Shown here piece by piece: positions 36,416-46,169 of a stretch of 57,764 nt of DNA. The DNA lies in contig JADIMZ010000101.1 of assembly GCA_017694335.1 (NCBI GenBank), positions 1 through 57,764 on the forward strand, given 5' to 3'. The DNA comes from Candidatus Pullibacteroides excrementavium. Lineage in GTDB: Bacteria; Bacteroidota; Bacteroidia; Bacteroidales; P3. A program made the position numbers and the translations under genes. Numbering within the stretch: the first letter of the stretch is position 1; each line of letters begins with the position of its first letter. The notes under the pieces were generated by a model. The model made no database searches. It was not told where the DNA came from and was given only the letters and a program-made list of their open reading frames with translations.

Positions 36416-39400
36416 TCACTTTTCCGATTTCACAATCCGCTGTACCGTAACCTGTCCATTGACATGTTCCACCATCAAGAGGTACAATCCCTCGGGCAGA
36501 ACGGGTCGCAAGATGGCTACCCGTTGACCGTTCAATTCATAGCGGACAGTTTCCCGACCCTGCAAGTCCAGAATCCGGATTCTTTCCATTGGGGCAGCCG
36601 ATTCAATATGCAGATCTTCCGCATACGGGTTCGGATAGACATGCAAGCCTGCCTTGTCTTCGGACTCGTTGGCCACATCGGGCTTGAAAGTAGCTTCCAG
36701 ACTATGGTCGGCTGTCACCGCTTCGAAGGTGTAGGATTCCAGCGCGCCTACCGATTGCCCGTCCACCAGCACGTCCTCGATCACGAAGCCCTCGTTGGCG
36801 GTAATCGCCACGGCCAGGTCTTCGCCTGCTTTCACCTGCTGTTCCCCGCTCGGATTGACGCTACCACCTTCTCCGGCATTCAACGTAATCGTGTAGGTGA
36901 TTTCCTCGAAGCGGGCTTCCAACGTATGGTTGTCTGTCACCGCTTCGAAGGTGTAGGTGGCTACCGTACCCACCGAAACGCCATCCACCAGCACGTCGGC
37001 TATCTGCCAGCCATCATTGGCGGTAATATTCACAGCCAGGTCGGCTCCGTGTTTCACACTCTGTTCTCCGCTGGGGCTTACCGTACCGCCCTCGCCCGCG
37101 CTGAGTGTGACGATGTAGGAAGCTTCCTCGAAGCGGGCTTCGTACTGGGCATCGCCCTCGCAGTCAAAACGGTAGGGATTCTCCGTGGAAACCAGGTCCC
37201 CGCCTTGGTACCAGCCACTGAACTTCCAGCCCTCGTTGCCCACGGCCATCAGGACCACTTCCTCGTCCAGGATGTATTCGCCGGCACCTTCCACCGTCCC
37301 GGCATTTTCCGGATTGACAGTAGCTGTCACTTCGAACAGTTCCGGATAGTAGACATGCACGCTATCGAGCAGCAAGCGGAAGTTATCCGTGCAGTTGAAG
37401 TGGCGGAAAGCGATGTTCAGCACTTCACCCTTGTAGCCGTCCAACGGCAGAACGACATGCTGGAGTTTATCGGATTCCAAGGTGTCGGCATAAACAGGCG
37501 TGAAGAAAGCCGTGTCGCGGTCCGAACGGGTCGACACCAAAACCTGATAAGATTCTGCAAAATATTCCGGATCGGCGGCTTGCACATAGAACGACAGCCA
37601 TGCCTTGGGATGGGTGATGGCCAAGCCCGGCGTCACGAACCAGTTGTCCGGGTTCACCGCGCCTAATTCATCGTCCATCGAAGCAGAATAAACGCAGGAT
37701 TCACCGAAAGGCGCCGTAATCATACCGGAGGCTGTGCTGTCCAAACGCCATAACAGGCCATCGGAAGAAAGCGTGAAGTTCTGCCAATCCTTATTCCAAG
37801 CGGAATCCTCGAAGTTGGCCACGAAAGGCAGCTCGTAAGCCTGCTTTACACTCAGTACATTTTCTATACGGTTGTTCAGCACATTGGAGTCCCCTTCGGC
37901 TTCCACTTCCACATACACCAAAAGGCTATCGATATTAGGCAGGACAAAATCGGGAGTCAGCAATACCGTCGTATCCGCCCCTGCGGCCAAACTGCCCGTC
38001 CATTCGTAGCGGCCCATTTCGAGCGTGCCGTAACCATAACGCAGGGTCGCTGCGGTCAAGGCCTCTTCCCCGTTGTTCAGCAGAATGGCTTGCAAAGCGG
38101 TCTTGATAGAATCGGCAGCCCAGACTTCGCTTGAAGGAGAGCTCAAACCGGCCAACTCGGCATCGTTATCCAAAATAGGCCGGATCACCAAGTTGTCGAT
38201 AGGCAAGTTCTCATAGCTCGGGGAATTATACTCGTTCACCGCTCCTATGGCCCGAATCATAAAGAACCCGGCTTGCAAATCGGACAAATCCACGGTAAAT
38301 GTATAGGTATTCCAGCCTTGCACGCCTTCGGGATATGCCGAAGCCATACGGTTAATGCTGTCCACAAAAACCACATTCTCCCAAACCGGCATCGCCCCGA
38401 ATCCCAATTCTATCTTGTCCGGACGTTCCGGATTAGTCGCATTCCGGCTTACGGCAATGCTTACTTCATATTCATCAAAGCGCAAGTCCATATAAGGGGA
38501 GACTGCCAATGCGGGATCGGCACGATTGAAACTCCGGTTCAGATAGTTTTCCCCTTCGGCCGGCTCAACCGCGTTATAGGAAGGCTTCCCGGCCCAACCA
38601 TTATCGCAGAATGTCCAGTAGGGATGGTTGACATCCTCGAAGCCTTCCTCCATGCGCCAGTATTCCGGGGCATAGATATGGGTGGTCAACTCCGCTTCAT
38701 TATCGTAAACAGAGGCATCCTGCGGCAAGACGGCACGGAAAGCCCCATTCGACATAGGTTCTTCTATCACACAGGACAAAACCACCGTATCGTACTGTCC
38801 CGGTTCCAACGTAGCCGTCCAGGCAGAAACCAATAATTCGTCTCCGCAATACAGCGACACTTCCTTGCTTTGGCTCTGCGTTCCGTCGTTGTAGACAATG
38901 GCTTGGAAACGGGATTCCAGACCGGCCACATTCACCGTTTCCGGAGCGGTTGCCAGCGATACCAAACTGAACTGGTCGTCGCGGGAAGCCAGCATCGGGC
39001 CGAAGACCTCATCGATATTCATAGCGGCAGAAGAAAGTATGGCGAGATAACGGTTTCCGTAGAAAGATTCCTCTTTTCCAGCAAAGTAGACCTTTTGCAG
39101 TTCATATACGCCATTAGCGGATGCCTTATAGAGGGAATCCGTAGCCACCGTATCCCAAATCCGACCATCGGACGAAATCAAGACAGACCATGTGATAGCA
39201 GCCCATGTCGTATTGGCATAGAAGCAAATAGAATCGGTTTCCCCAATCTGCAAAAGCGGGGTCATAAGCCGATATCCGGCCTGGGAATAGGCATAATTGT
39301 TTCCATTGTAAGCCATCCCGGCATTGGTTACCAACCCCCAGCTCTTGCTTCCAAAAGAAGTAATCTCCACATCCCAGTATTCGGGCGGGAAGGTCTGATA

Positions 39401-41161
39401 AGTCACGCCCTCAAAACCTTCAATAAAGTAGCCTTCCGGATACACCTGCACCGGATCCAAGCTCATCGAATTATTGATATTGTTATCGTCTTCCGGCACC
39501 GAGACGGCAAATTGATAGAAACCAGCCTCCTCAGGCGTGAAATAGAACTTCAAAGTATCGGACATTTCCTTGGAAGCCAAGCTGACAGTCTGGGTACTTT
39601 CGGTTTCTCCATTGACAGCAAAACCGACTTCGACATCCTGCATCGCGGAAGTTCCCCAATTGTCCACCTGGGCCAAAATTTCGATTTCCTCTCCGGCAAA
39701 CCAGTAGCGGTTCGGTTCGGTCAAGCCCAGCATCCGTATCCGCGCATCTTCAGCAAAAGAAGATTGGAACACACCGCCCACTTCATCCACGTTCCATGTA
39801 CACGTATTGTAATCCTCCACTTTGAAAGCCACGAAAACATCCTGGCCTTCATAGGCGGAGAGATCCACACTCTCAATCATCCAAGTGTCCTCCGGCAAAT
39901 CGACCTTTTCGGAATTCCGCACATACTTGGCCAATTCCACCGTGAAGTCTTCCGGAATGTTCGAAGTGGTGGATAGCACCACGGACAATGAGGAATTGGG
40001 ACTGGCATTGTACGTAGTCCCCATCCGCACATAAAATTCCAAATCATGGTTGTCCGCATCCGGCTTGATCTGCGGCGTAATCAACCAGCGGGCTGAACCG
40101 GTTTCCAAGGTGGCATTGTAATCGTTGCCAAATGAAACATAGCCCTTGGACGATGTCGGGCCATCGGTTGAATAATTAGAATGAGAGATGGTCCCAGTAC
40201 CGCCCTTTTCCTTTATCGCCTGCCATTCCTGCGGCGGGAAAGTCTTGTTGGCATTGAAGTCTTCCATCAGGAAATTGGCCGGATAAACCTTCACTTCCAT
40301 TTCCTGCTCGTTGTTGATGTTGTTTTCATCCTCCGGCACGGCAACCTTGACCGTGTAGGTTCCTGCGGCGGGAAAAGCGTAAGAAACCTTTGCGGTATCC
40401 ACATAGGCCGAATCGAAAGCCACGGTCGGCGTACCGACAGAAGCTCCATTGACGGTAAAATCGACCGCCACAGAAGCTTCCCTATTGACTCGGTTTTCCA
40501 CCAAAGACCATAAAGTGACAGCTTCGTCCCCTGCAAAAAGGATATTGTCGGGAGTCATCGACAAGCTATTGACTCTGAAATCATTGTCAAAAGACGAAAG
40601 CGGCAGGCCGGAAATCTCGTCCAAATAAACTTGGACTGAATTGTCTTGAACCCGGAACGCCACGAAGATGTTCTGGCCCTGATAAGCCGACAAGTCCAAT
40701 GTGTCCGCTGTCCATGCCAGGCTGAAATCCTGCTGTTCCTTGGTGTTCAGCAGGCTCAGCAATGCCGGTTCTGCAAAATCGGCCATGCTGTTGCCTGTAG
40801 CCGACACGTAGACGCTCAAGGTCATGTTATTGGAATCGGCGACACTCTTCTTGGTCCAAAACACAAGATTATGGTTTTCTGCCGAGGGGCAAACTTGCGG
40901 TGTCACAATCCAGGCATCATTCATCGTACCTGCATTCTGAGCGTACAATGTAGTATGGTTCCCGCCATCCGCGCCACCACCCCAGGCAACCGACCATGAT
41001 TTGGATCCGATGGCATTCGCCAAATTCCAGTCTTTCGGGGGAAAATTCCCTGTAAAACTCCCGTCCAGCATCCCTTGGGCGGAAACAGAACCGGCAAGCA
41101 TCAGGCACGAAGCACTGAAGCCGCACAGAATCGATTTCAAATTTTTCGCTCTTCGTTTCAT
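36416..41161 (-). CDS. T9SS adhesin with five anchor-J-like modules and beta-repeats
   Basis: 1581 residues from ATG 41161 (MKRRAKNLKSILCGFSASCL signal peptide ending SVSAQG). Five units each start with a choice-of-anchor-J-like domain: FTGNFPPKDWN (about 35), FNANKTFPPQEW (300), FEGVTYQTFPPEYWD (570), FEDVNHPYWTF (815) and FEDSAWNKDWQ (1095). The first four are each followed by a CARDB-like stretch ending in VPEDxNNINN or similar. Then come three Flg_new_2/InlB-type beta repeats (AGEGGTVSPSGEQSVKHG, AGEGGSVNPSGEQQVKAG) and a type A sorting domain (LHVYPNPYAEDLHIES). Divergent from the membrane regulator at 41575. The 225 bases downstream to the protease gene have no gene, only a 7-bp hairpin at 36283-36300. 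Confidence 0.9.
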   Translation of the reverse strand: MKRRAKNLKSILCGFSASCLMLAGSVSAQGMLDGSFTGNFPPKDWNLANAIGSKSWSVAWGGGADGGNHTTLYAQNAGTMNDAWIVTPQVCPSAENHNLVFWTKKSVADSNNMTLSVYVSATGNSMADFAEPALLSLLNTKEQQDFSLAWTADTLDLSAYQGQNIFVAFRVQDNSVQVYLDEISGLPLSSFDNDFRVNSLSMTPDNILFAGDEAVTLWSLVENRVNREASVAVDFTVNGASVGTPTVAFDSAYVDTAKVSYAFPAAGTYTVKVAVPEDENNINNEQEMEVKVYPANFLMEDFNANKTFPPQEWQAIKEKGGTGTISHSNYSTDGPTSSKGYVSFGNDYNATLETGSARWLITPQIKPDADNHDLEFYVRMGTTYNASPNSSLSVVLSTTSNIPEDFTVELAKYVRNSEKVDLPEDTWMIESVDLSAYEGQDVFVAFKVEDYNTCTWNVDEVGGVFQSSFAEDARIRMLGLTEPNRYWFAGEEIEILAQVDNWGTSAMQDVEVGFAVNGETESTQTVSLASKEMSDTLKFYFTPEEAGFYQFAVSVPEDDNNINNSMSLDPVQVYPEGYFIEGFEGVTYQTFPPEYWDVEITSFGSKSWGLVTNAGMAYNGNNYAYSQAGYRLMTPLLQIGETDSICFYANTTWAAITWSVLISSDGRIWDTVATDSLYKASANGVYELQKVYFAGKEESFYGNRYLAILSSAAMNIDEVFGPMLASRDDQFSLVSLATAPETVNVAGLESRFQAIVYNDGTQSQSKEVSLYCGDELLVSAWTATLEPGQYDTVVLSCVIEEPMSNGAFRAVLPQDASVYDNEAELTTHIYAPEYWRMEEGFEDVNHPYWTFCDNGWAGKPSYNAVEPAEGENYLNRSFNRADPALAVSPYMDLRFDEYEVSIAVSRNATNPERPDKIELGFGAMPVWENVVFVDSINRMASAYPEGVQGWNTYTFTVDLSDLQAGFFMIRAIGAVNEYNSPSYENLPIDNLVIRPILDNDAELAGLSSPSSEVWAADSIKTALQAILLNNGEEALTAATLRYGYGTLEMGRYEWTGSLAAGADTTVLLTPDFVLPNIDSLLVYVEVEAEGDSNVLNNRIENVLSVKQAYELPFVANFEDSAWNKDWQNFTLSSDGLLWRLDSTASGMITAPFGESCVYSASMDDELGAVNPDNWFVTPGLAITHPKAWLSFYVQAADPEYFAESYQVLVSTRSDRDTAFFTPVYADTLESDKLQHVVLPLDGYKGEVLNIAFRHFNCTDNFRLLLDSVHVYYPELFEVTATVNPENAGTVEGAGEYILDEEVVLMAVGNEGWKFSGWYQGGDLVSTENPYRFDCEGDAQYEARFEEASYIVTLSAGEGGTVSPSGEQSVKHGADLAVNITANDGWQIADVLVDGVSVGTVATYTFEAVTDNHTLEARFEEITYTITLNAGEGGSVNPSGEQQVKAGEDLAVAITANEGFVIEDVLVDGQSVGALESYTFEAVTADHSLEATFKPDVANESEDKAGLHVYPNPYAEDLHIESAAPMERIRILDLQGRETVRYELNGQRVAILRPVLPEGLYLLMVEHVNGQVTVQRIVKSEK

Positions 41162-41378
41162 CTTGCTTTGATTTTGGTTTCTCAATAAGTCCGTTTTTTT
41201 TATAAACAATCGCTTGTCTTCTCCCTGCATTTTTCAACGCCTATATAAATAGGTGTGCCGAAGTTTCATTTTCTATTGCCCTTGCATTGCCATTCTATCG
41301 ATAAACCCACTTGTTTGCCCACTTTTCCCCGATAGAATTCATCTAGACATGTGGCCTTTTCTTTTCAGCAATGTAAAA

Positions 41379-41551
41379 GTAGATATAATCTACTATCATT
41401 TCAAATAAAATAAGTAGATAAAATGTATATATTATAAAAATATAGAATAGATGCTATAAATAATAAACAACTAATAATTATTATTTTAATAAAATATATA
41501 GGTAGATTTATAGGTTTATGCTATCTTGATAAAATATAATTCGTACCTTTG
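41379..41551 (+). promoter_or_regulatory. divergent control region: GTAGAT palindrome and -7 element
   Basis: The very AT-rich region 41162-41574 between the regulator and the adhesin has no gene. It contains a perfect palindrome AGTAGAT-ATA-ATCTACT (41379-41395), with further GTAGAT half-sites at 41414-41419 and 41502-41507, and a second short inverted repeat CCTAT-ATAA-ATAGG nearer the adhesin. TACCTTTG at 41544-41551 is a full -7 match for the regulator gene, about 24 bases before its ATG. The palindrome is a good candidate for the binding site of the adjacent HTH protein. Confidence 0.55.
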
Positions 41552-41574
41552 CCCTATACATATACCTATATATA

Positions 41575-43323
41575 ATGAAAACGAAAGGTAGAGCCATCCG
41601 TATATTGGTGCTCGTTTTTGTATTGTTATTCAGCCTAAAGAGCCTGCAGGCCAAGACTTATCCATGGAAAATAGTCCATCCTGTCTTCGATTCATTGGCC
41701 GCACTATTGGACACAGCAGCAAACCCTAATCAAGAAGAGCAGGAGGCAATCCTCAAACAATTGGAAACCATATCCCTTAGCCAGAACAATGCCGTTTTGA
41801 ACATCCGCTACCGATTTTGGAATGCCTATCTGAACGGTGACAATTGGAATACTACGCAAAATGAAAATGCAAAAAATAATTATCTTCTTGAAACACTATC
41901 TTATATAGATAGTATGAACTACGATTATGATTACGCTCGCATCCTGTTTCTCATCTTGAACTCACCTAACAATCCTTCCGACTACCTGTCCCAGTACCAG
42001 CAATTGAACCAGCTGATTCCTATCTTCCAGAAATATGACGACATTCTGCATATGGGGCACTGCTACCGCTACCTGGGCATCCTTTTCGGTGATCTGGCCC
42101 AATTCGATCAGGCCATCGGATATTTCGACAAAGCAGACGAATGCTACGCACAAATCTCCAACAAGGAAGCCTTGGCCACGAACGCCACCAACCGGGCCGT
42201 CCTTTTGTATTACATGGGAGAGGGGGATTCTTCCGTGCAACTGTTCAAGAGGTTGCTGCAGGACACGCTGCTGCGCCAGCGTCCCCAGACAATGATTAGC
42301 TTGTACATCAACCTTTCCTTGGCAACGGTCTCCGAACAGCAGCGCCGGGTCTATGAAGATTCGGCTTTCATGCTGATTGAACGCTATCCAGATGTAGCGG
42401 GGCCCGAATACCGATGCGCCCTTTTGGTCAATATTGCCAATCGTTACCACACCAGCGGCAACACCGATTCGGCAATCCTGTTCTATAAACGCGCTTTGGA
42501 AAACGCCGAAGAGGAACATTTGAAAAACGTGCTTATACCTACGCTCATGGGCTTGTCTTCCTGCTATGCGCAACAAGGGAATTACAAGGATGCCTATGAA
42601 AACATGGTCCGTTTTTATAACCTGCAGGAGGAAGTACGCGGTTCTTCCACAGTCGGCGAGATTAACCGGAAAGAAAACAGCCTGGCTATCAACGAATACC
42701 AAAACCAGTTGGCCATCCAAGCCCAGAAAATGTCGCTGCAAAAACGCATGACGGCCTTGGTCACGGTCAGCATCGCGCTTCTGGCCATCATATTGCTGGT
42801 AATACTGCTCTATCTGAGGCAAAAAAAGAAATTGGCAGAAACTTCCTTGCAGAACAAAGAGCTCCAGACCCAGCAATTGCAGCAGGAAGTGGATTACCAG
42901 AACCGGGAATTGAGTTCGAACATGCTCATCCTAAGCGAAAACAGAAGTTTCCTCCAACAAGTCTTGACGCAATTGGAAAAGATGCGAAGCAAAGGAGACT
43001 TGAGCAATACATCGGAATCGGAGCTGAGAAAGATGATCACCAGTCATATACAGAGCGAAGACGAATGGGACTCTTTCAAGATTCATTTCGAGAAAGTGCA
43101 TCCAGGCTTCTTCAATACCTTGAAGGAGAAGCACCCTAATCTGACCACCAACGATCTCAAGCTCTGCGCCTACATCCGAATCGGCCTCAACATCAAGCAA
43201 ATCGCCCAAATGACAGCCGTTCTCCCGGCCACCATCAAGACCAACCGCTACCTGCTGAAGAAGAAACTACAGATAGACGAGGACATGTCCATTGACGACT
43301 ACATTGCCAGCCTCGGACAATAA
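41575..43323 (+). CDS. membrane-spanning TPR/HTH transcriptional regulator
   Basis: 582 residues. Signal-like N-terminus (IRILVLVFVLLFSLKSLQA), then helical TPR repeats over about 140-370 (HCYRYLGILFGDLAQFDQAIGYFDKADECY; NIANRYHTSGNTDSAILFYKRAL), one TM helix at about 392-414 (ALVTVSIALLAIILLVILLYL), a coiled coil (KELQTQQLQQEVDYQNREL), and a C-terminal LuxR-type HTH at about 522-566 (LTTNDLKLCAYIRIGLNIKQIAQMTAV). The predicted topology puts the TPRs in the periplasm and the HTH in the cytoplasm: a one-component signal transducer. No kinase or receiver domain is present. It is divergent from a T9SS adhesin, and a paralogue stands beside another adhesin at 49826-51612. Its target is probably that adhesin (inference). 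Confidence 0.87.
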   Translation: MKTKGRAIRILVLVFVLLFSLKSLQAKTYPWKIVHPVFDSLAALLDTAANPNQEEQEAILKQLETISLSQNNAVLNIRYRFWNAYLNGDNWNTTQNENAKNNYLLETLSYIDSMNYDYDYARILFLILNSPNNPSDYLSQYQQLNQLIPIFQKYDDILHMGHCYRYLGILFGDLAQFDQAIGYFDKADECYAQISNKEALATNATNRAVLLYYMGEGDSSVQLFKRLLQDTLLRQRPQTMISLYINLSLATVSEQQRRVYEDSAFMLIERYPDVAGPEYRCALLVNIANRYHTSGNTDSAILFYKRALENAEEEHLKNVLIPTLMGLSSCYAQQGNYKDAYENMVRFYNLQEEVRGSSTVGEINRKENSLAINEYQNQLAIQAQKMSLQKRMTALVTVSIALLAIILLVILLYLRQKKKLAETSLQNKELQTQQLQQEVDYQNRELSSNMLILSENRSFLQQVLTQLEKMRSKGDLSNTSESELRKMITSHIQSEDEWDSFKIHFEKVHPGFFNTLKEKHPNLTTNDLKLCAYIRIGLNIKQIAQMTAVLPATIKTNRYLLKKKLQIDEDMSIDDYIASLGQ

Positions 43324-43382
43324 ACGAAGCACTGCTGCCCAGAGCCTCCCACCCCCTTCCCGGCTTTCCCGTAAAAATACGC

Positions 43383-44729
43383 CTACCGGGTAGCCCAAGC
43401 GGCCAAGTATTCGTAAGCCGGACGCAAACGGCTCACCGCCCGGAAGCGGAACAAGGCCCGGCAACGGCGGGCGAAATGCGCTGCATAATGGAAATAATCA
43501 ATCCAGAACATCCTCGACAGCACCCAGGTCGCCAGCAGCATCACAAACGTCAGGACGGAATCGAAGAAGCACCAATACAAGACAATATATACTAGATAAA
43601 AAGCACCTGTATAGATAATCTGGTTCAAGACAAAGTCGAAACTGCTCTGCAACATGGGGTTCTTGATCCGGGCCACCATCTTCTTGGCTTGACGCCGCCC
43701 TAACCACACCGGCAGGCCGGTAAACAGCAAGCCGTACAGCATTACCGGCAAGGTCACCGCCAAAGCCAGGAACTCCAGCAGCAAGACCAAAGGCGAGACC
43801 CGGCTACCCACTTCCCTTGCCCCTATCTTCAAGCGGGCCATCCCCTGCCGGCATTCTTCCGCCCGCTTCCGCACCTCGACCAACTCTTCTTCCGGGCTTT
43901 CGCGCAGACGCTTGGCAAAATAACGGTCTGCCTCCAAATCGTCCGGGAAATAATAATCCTTCAACCGCAGCTTAGCGCAAACCGGCTTCCTCACCACAGC
44001 CCGCAGGCTATCGTACAAGGGGTAATGCGCCCGGTCGGGGATGTCCAGCATCAGCCCCCCTATCCTCTCCTGCACTTCTTCGGCCAAACCGGCCATCGCC
44101 CGGGGAGGATTCTCCCTGTAGGCCTCGTAATAATCGCTCAAACGTATCGGCTGGCCAAAACTCAGGCAGACCTGCGGCCTGAGCATGAAATAATCCTCGT
44201 AATGATTGCCAATCGGCACAATCCACATATTATCCGGGAAACCGTTGTGTTCGGCCGCCTCAAACGCGATCCGGGCAAAGCCTTTCTTGACCGGCCCAAG
44301 ATAGTGCCCTTCCTGATGCTGGCCTTCCGGGAACAAAGCCACCGGATAGCCCCTGTCTATCAATTTGGCCGACTCATCGAAGATAGCCGCATTCTCGCCT
44401 AAGTTATCCCGCCCGTCCCGTTGCCGGTATATCGGCATAATCTTGCAGAAATTCAAAATCTTGGCGGTCAATTTCTTCTTAAACACATCCGCCCTTGCCA
44501 GGAACACCACCTTGTACCGGATCGGCATCGCGAACAGAATGCTCAAGGCATCGATGACCCCGTTCTGATGATTGCTGACAAACATGACAGGAGTTCCTGC
44601 CTTGGGAACGTTCTTACGCCCCCGCACATAAAAATTCCCGCAATAGCTATACCTGAAAATCAAGGAAAGCCACTTCCTAAAGAAGCAGTACCAGAAAGAG
44701 TTCTTTTCGACTATCTTGAAGAATACCAT
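43383..44729 (-). CDS. PlsC-family acyltransferase (glycerol-3-phosphate/acylglycerolphosphate type)
   Basis: 448 residues. Acyltransferase block I is NHQNGVID (about residue 53; His and Asp spaced one residue wider than NHxxxxD). Block III/IV features are VALFPEGQHQEG and IVPIGNHYED. The C-terminal third has hydrophobic helices (LLLEFLALAVTLPVMLYGLLF; FYLVYIVLYWCFFDSVLTFVMLLATW), so it is an inner-membrane enzyme. It would acylate glycerol-3-phosphate or lysophosphatidate in phospholipid synthesis; the exact acceptor cannot be told. I chose ATG 44729 over an upstream TTG at 44750. Convergent with the regulator gene, 59 bases away. Confidence 0.85.
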   Translation of the reverse strand: MVFFKIVEKNSFWYCFFRKWLSLIFRYSYCGNFYVRGRKNVPKAGTPVMFVSNHQNGVIDALSILFAMPIRYKVVFLARADVFKKKLTAKILNFCKIMPIYRQRDGRDNLGENAAIFDESAKLIDRGYPVALFPEGQHQEGHYLGPVKKGFARIAFEAAEHNGFPDNMWIVPIGNHYEDYFMLRPQVCLSFGQPIRLSDYYEAYRENPPRAMAGLAEEVQERIGGLMLDIPDRAHYPLYDSLRAVVRKPVCAKLRLKDYYFPDDLEADRYFAKRLRESPEEELVEVRKRAEECRQGMARLKIGAREVGSRVSPLVLLLEFLALAVTLPVMLYGLLFTGLPVWLGRRQAKKMVARIKNPMLQSSFDFVLNQIIYTGAFYLVYIVLYWCFFDSVLTFVMLLATWVLSRMFWIDYFHYAAHFARRCRALFRFRAVSRLRPAYEYLAAWATR

Positions 44730-44822
44730 AAGGATTCCAATTATATTCAAATACGTTGTCCCACAAGGTTACCGATATGGCGGCGAACAGGACAAGGATC
44801 GTCCCTCCCCGGCTCATGCCTC

Positions 44823-46070
44823 CTAAAACACCGAATTCAAAACGTAATACATCCCCACCCCTAAGTAATTGCCGACCGCATAACCCAACAAGCCCACCAC
44901 GATACCGCTGAGCAGGCAGCGGCGGCTCTTCATCTGACTGGCCACCGTCGGCACGAAAGGCGGGGAAAAAATCAAGCCCACCGCCGAAATCGTGAACAAG
45001 TCGGCATCGACCCGGCATATCTTGGCCAGAATCAAATGAATCAGCAAGGTTGTCACCAAGATGACCGCAATGAAACCCATCAGCCCGTATGCCCCTGAAC
45101 CTACTTCGGCCACCGAAAAATCGGAGGCAATGATAATGCTGAAAACCAGAATGAAGTACATCCCCAATTCAAACATCTTAGGTGTGTTCCTGAGTCTCTT
45201 CCAAAACGAGAGCGCGATAGCCAAGGTCGTAATCACCAGAATGACCGAAACCACTTGATAATCCTTGGGAACCAGCCAAAGGCTCAACAGTCCCGCCAAG
45301 GCAAAAATGCCTAACGAACAGCCAAATGGCAGCAACAGCTTCTTCAAAACCGGCCTCGTAAACAAACCGTCGTAATTCTCGAAATCCGAAGCTTCCGTCC
45401 CGACAGAAGAAGCCAACGCCTTTTCCGTCCTCGCCATCTTACGACTCTGCCCCGCACCTCCCTGAAGCTCGGCCAGTTCATCAGGCAGGTAGCGCAACAC
45501 CTTCCGTACCAGCTTGAAACCGCCTCCCACAAGAAAAGCTAGCAAGAAAAACGTGATGAAAATCTCAAAGGTGTTGACCATGATGAAAGTCTCGGAAGAG
45601 GGCTGCAACGCGATATTCAAGGAAGCCACATTAGGCGTGCCGCCCGTATAGAAACCCATCATCAAGCCGGCCGCCTTGTCCAATTCCGGAATACCTAAGC
45701 CTTTGAACCAAGTGTAGGCCAAAAACACCGCGCAGGTAATGGCCACCACGCCGCAAAAAAACGCCACAAAAGTCTTCTTCAAGCTTCTTGTCCAAGTCTT
45801 GAAATCGGCCGAGAACAGCATCAGCGGGATGGCCAAAGGCACGCAAAGCGTCTGCAAGGTGCTTTGCCAGGAAACCAGAACCGCATCGCCCACCCAGGCA
45901 TCGTCCATGATGCCGCTCAACGACAAGATAATCCCCAAGGCGTATGCCAGCACGATAGTTCCTACCTTCGACAAGGCCTTATACCTCTTATAGAGCCAGA
46001 TAATGAAAAACGGCCCCAAAAGGTAAACCGCCACGATAAATCCAATCCTAAGGTACGCCGTCCATTCCAT
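44823..46070 (-). CDS. DUF819-family integral membrane protein
   Basis: 415 residues with about ten hydrophobic helices, for example GFIVAVYLLGPFFIIWLY, TFVAFFCGVVAITCAVFLAY and IFITFFLLAFLVGGGFKLV. The stretch GLMMGFYTGGTPNVASLNIAL is the mark of DUF819 (YjcL-like) proteins, which resemble transporters but have no assigned substrate. A hydrophilic loop lies at about residues 195-230. It is in the same direction as the acyltransferase gene (93-base gap) and may share its transcript. A -7 element (TATTTTTG) stands 20 bases before the start. Confidence 0.85.
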   Translation of the reverse strand: MEWTAYLRIGFIVAVYLLGPFFIIWLYKRYKALSKVGTIVLAYALGIILSLSGIMDDAWVGDAVLVSWQSTLQTLCVPLAIPLMLFSADFKTWTRSLKKTFVAFFCGVVAITCAVFLAYTWFKGLGIPELDKAAGLMMGFYTGGTPNVASLNIALQPSSETFIMVNTFEIFITFFLLAFLVGGGFKLVRKVLRYLPDELAELQGGAGQSRKMARTEKALASSVGTEASDFENYDGLFTRPVLKKLLLPFGCSLGIFALAGLLSLWLVPKDYQVVSVILVITTLAIALSFWKRLRNTPKMFELGMYFILVFSIIIASDFSVAEVGSGAYGLMGFIAVILVTTLLIHLILAKICRVDADLFTISAVGLIFSPPFVPTVASQMKSRRCLLSGIVVGLLGYAVGNYLGVGMYYVLNSVF

Positions 46071-46089
46071 AATCGAACATAAAAACGTG

Positions 46090-46097
46090 CAAAAATA
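46090..46097 (-). promoter_or_regulatory. candidate -7 promoter element for the DUF819 gene
   Basis: On the minus strand this reads TATTTTTG, a match to TAnnTTTG, and predicts a leader of about 14 bases before the ATG at 46070. No TTTG is seen at the right distance upstream. Confidence 0.45.
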
Positions 46098-46113
46098 GCG
46101 ATTTTATACAACA

Positions 46114-46147
46114 CAGGCCGCCCCCGGCAAATCCCGGGAACGGCCTG
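46114..46147 (-). terminator. hairpin terminator after the frameshifted adhesin
   Basis: Perfect outer stem CAGGCCG/CGGCCTG with an inner CCCGG/CCGGG pairing, 22 bases downstream of the adhesin stop codon on the minus strand. Only a weak T-rich stretch follows (TGTTGTATAAAA), so termination may be partial. Confidence 0.55.
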
Positions 46148-46169
46148 CAGCTCAGAACGCTCTATCCGC

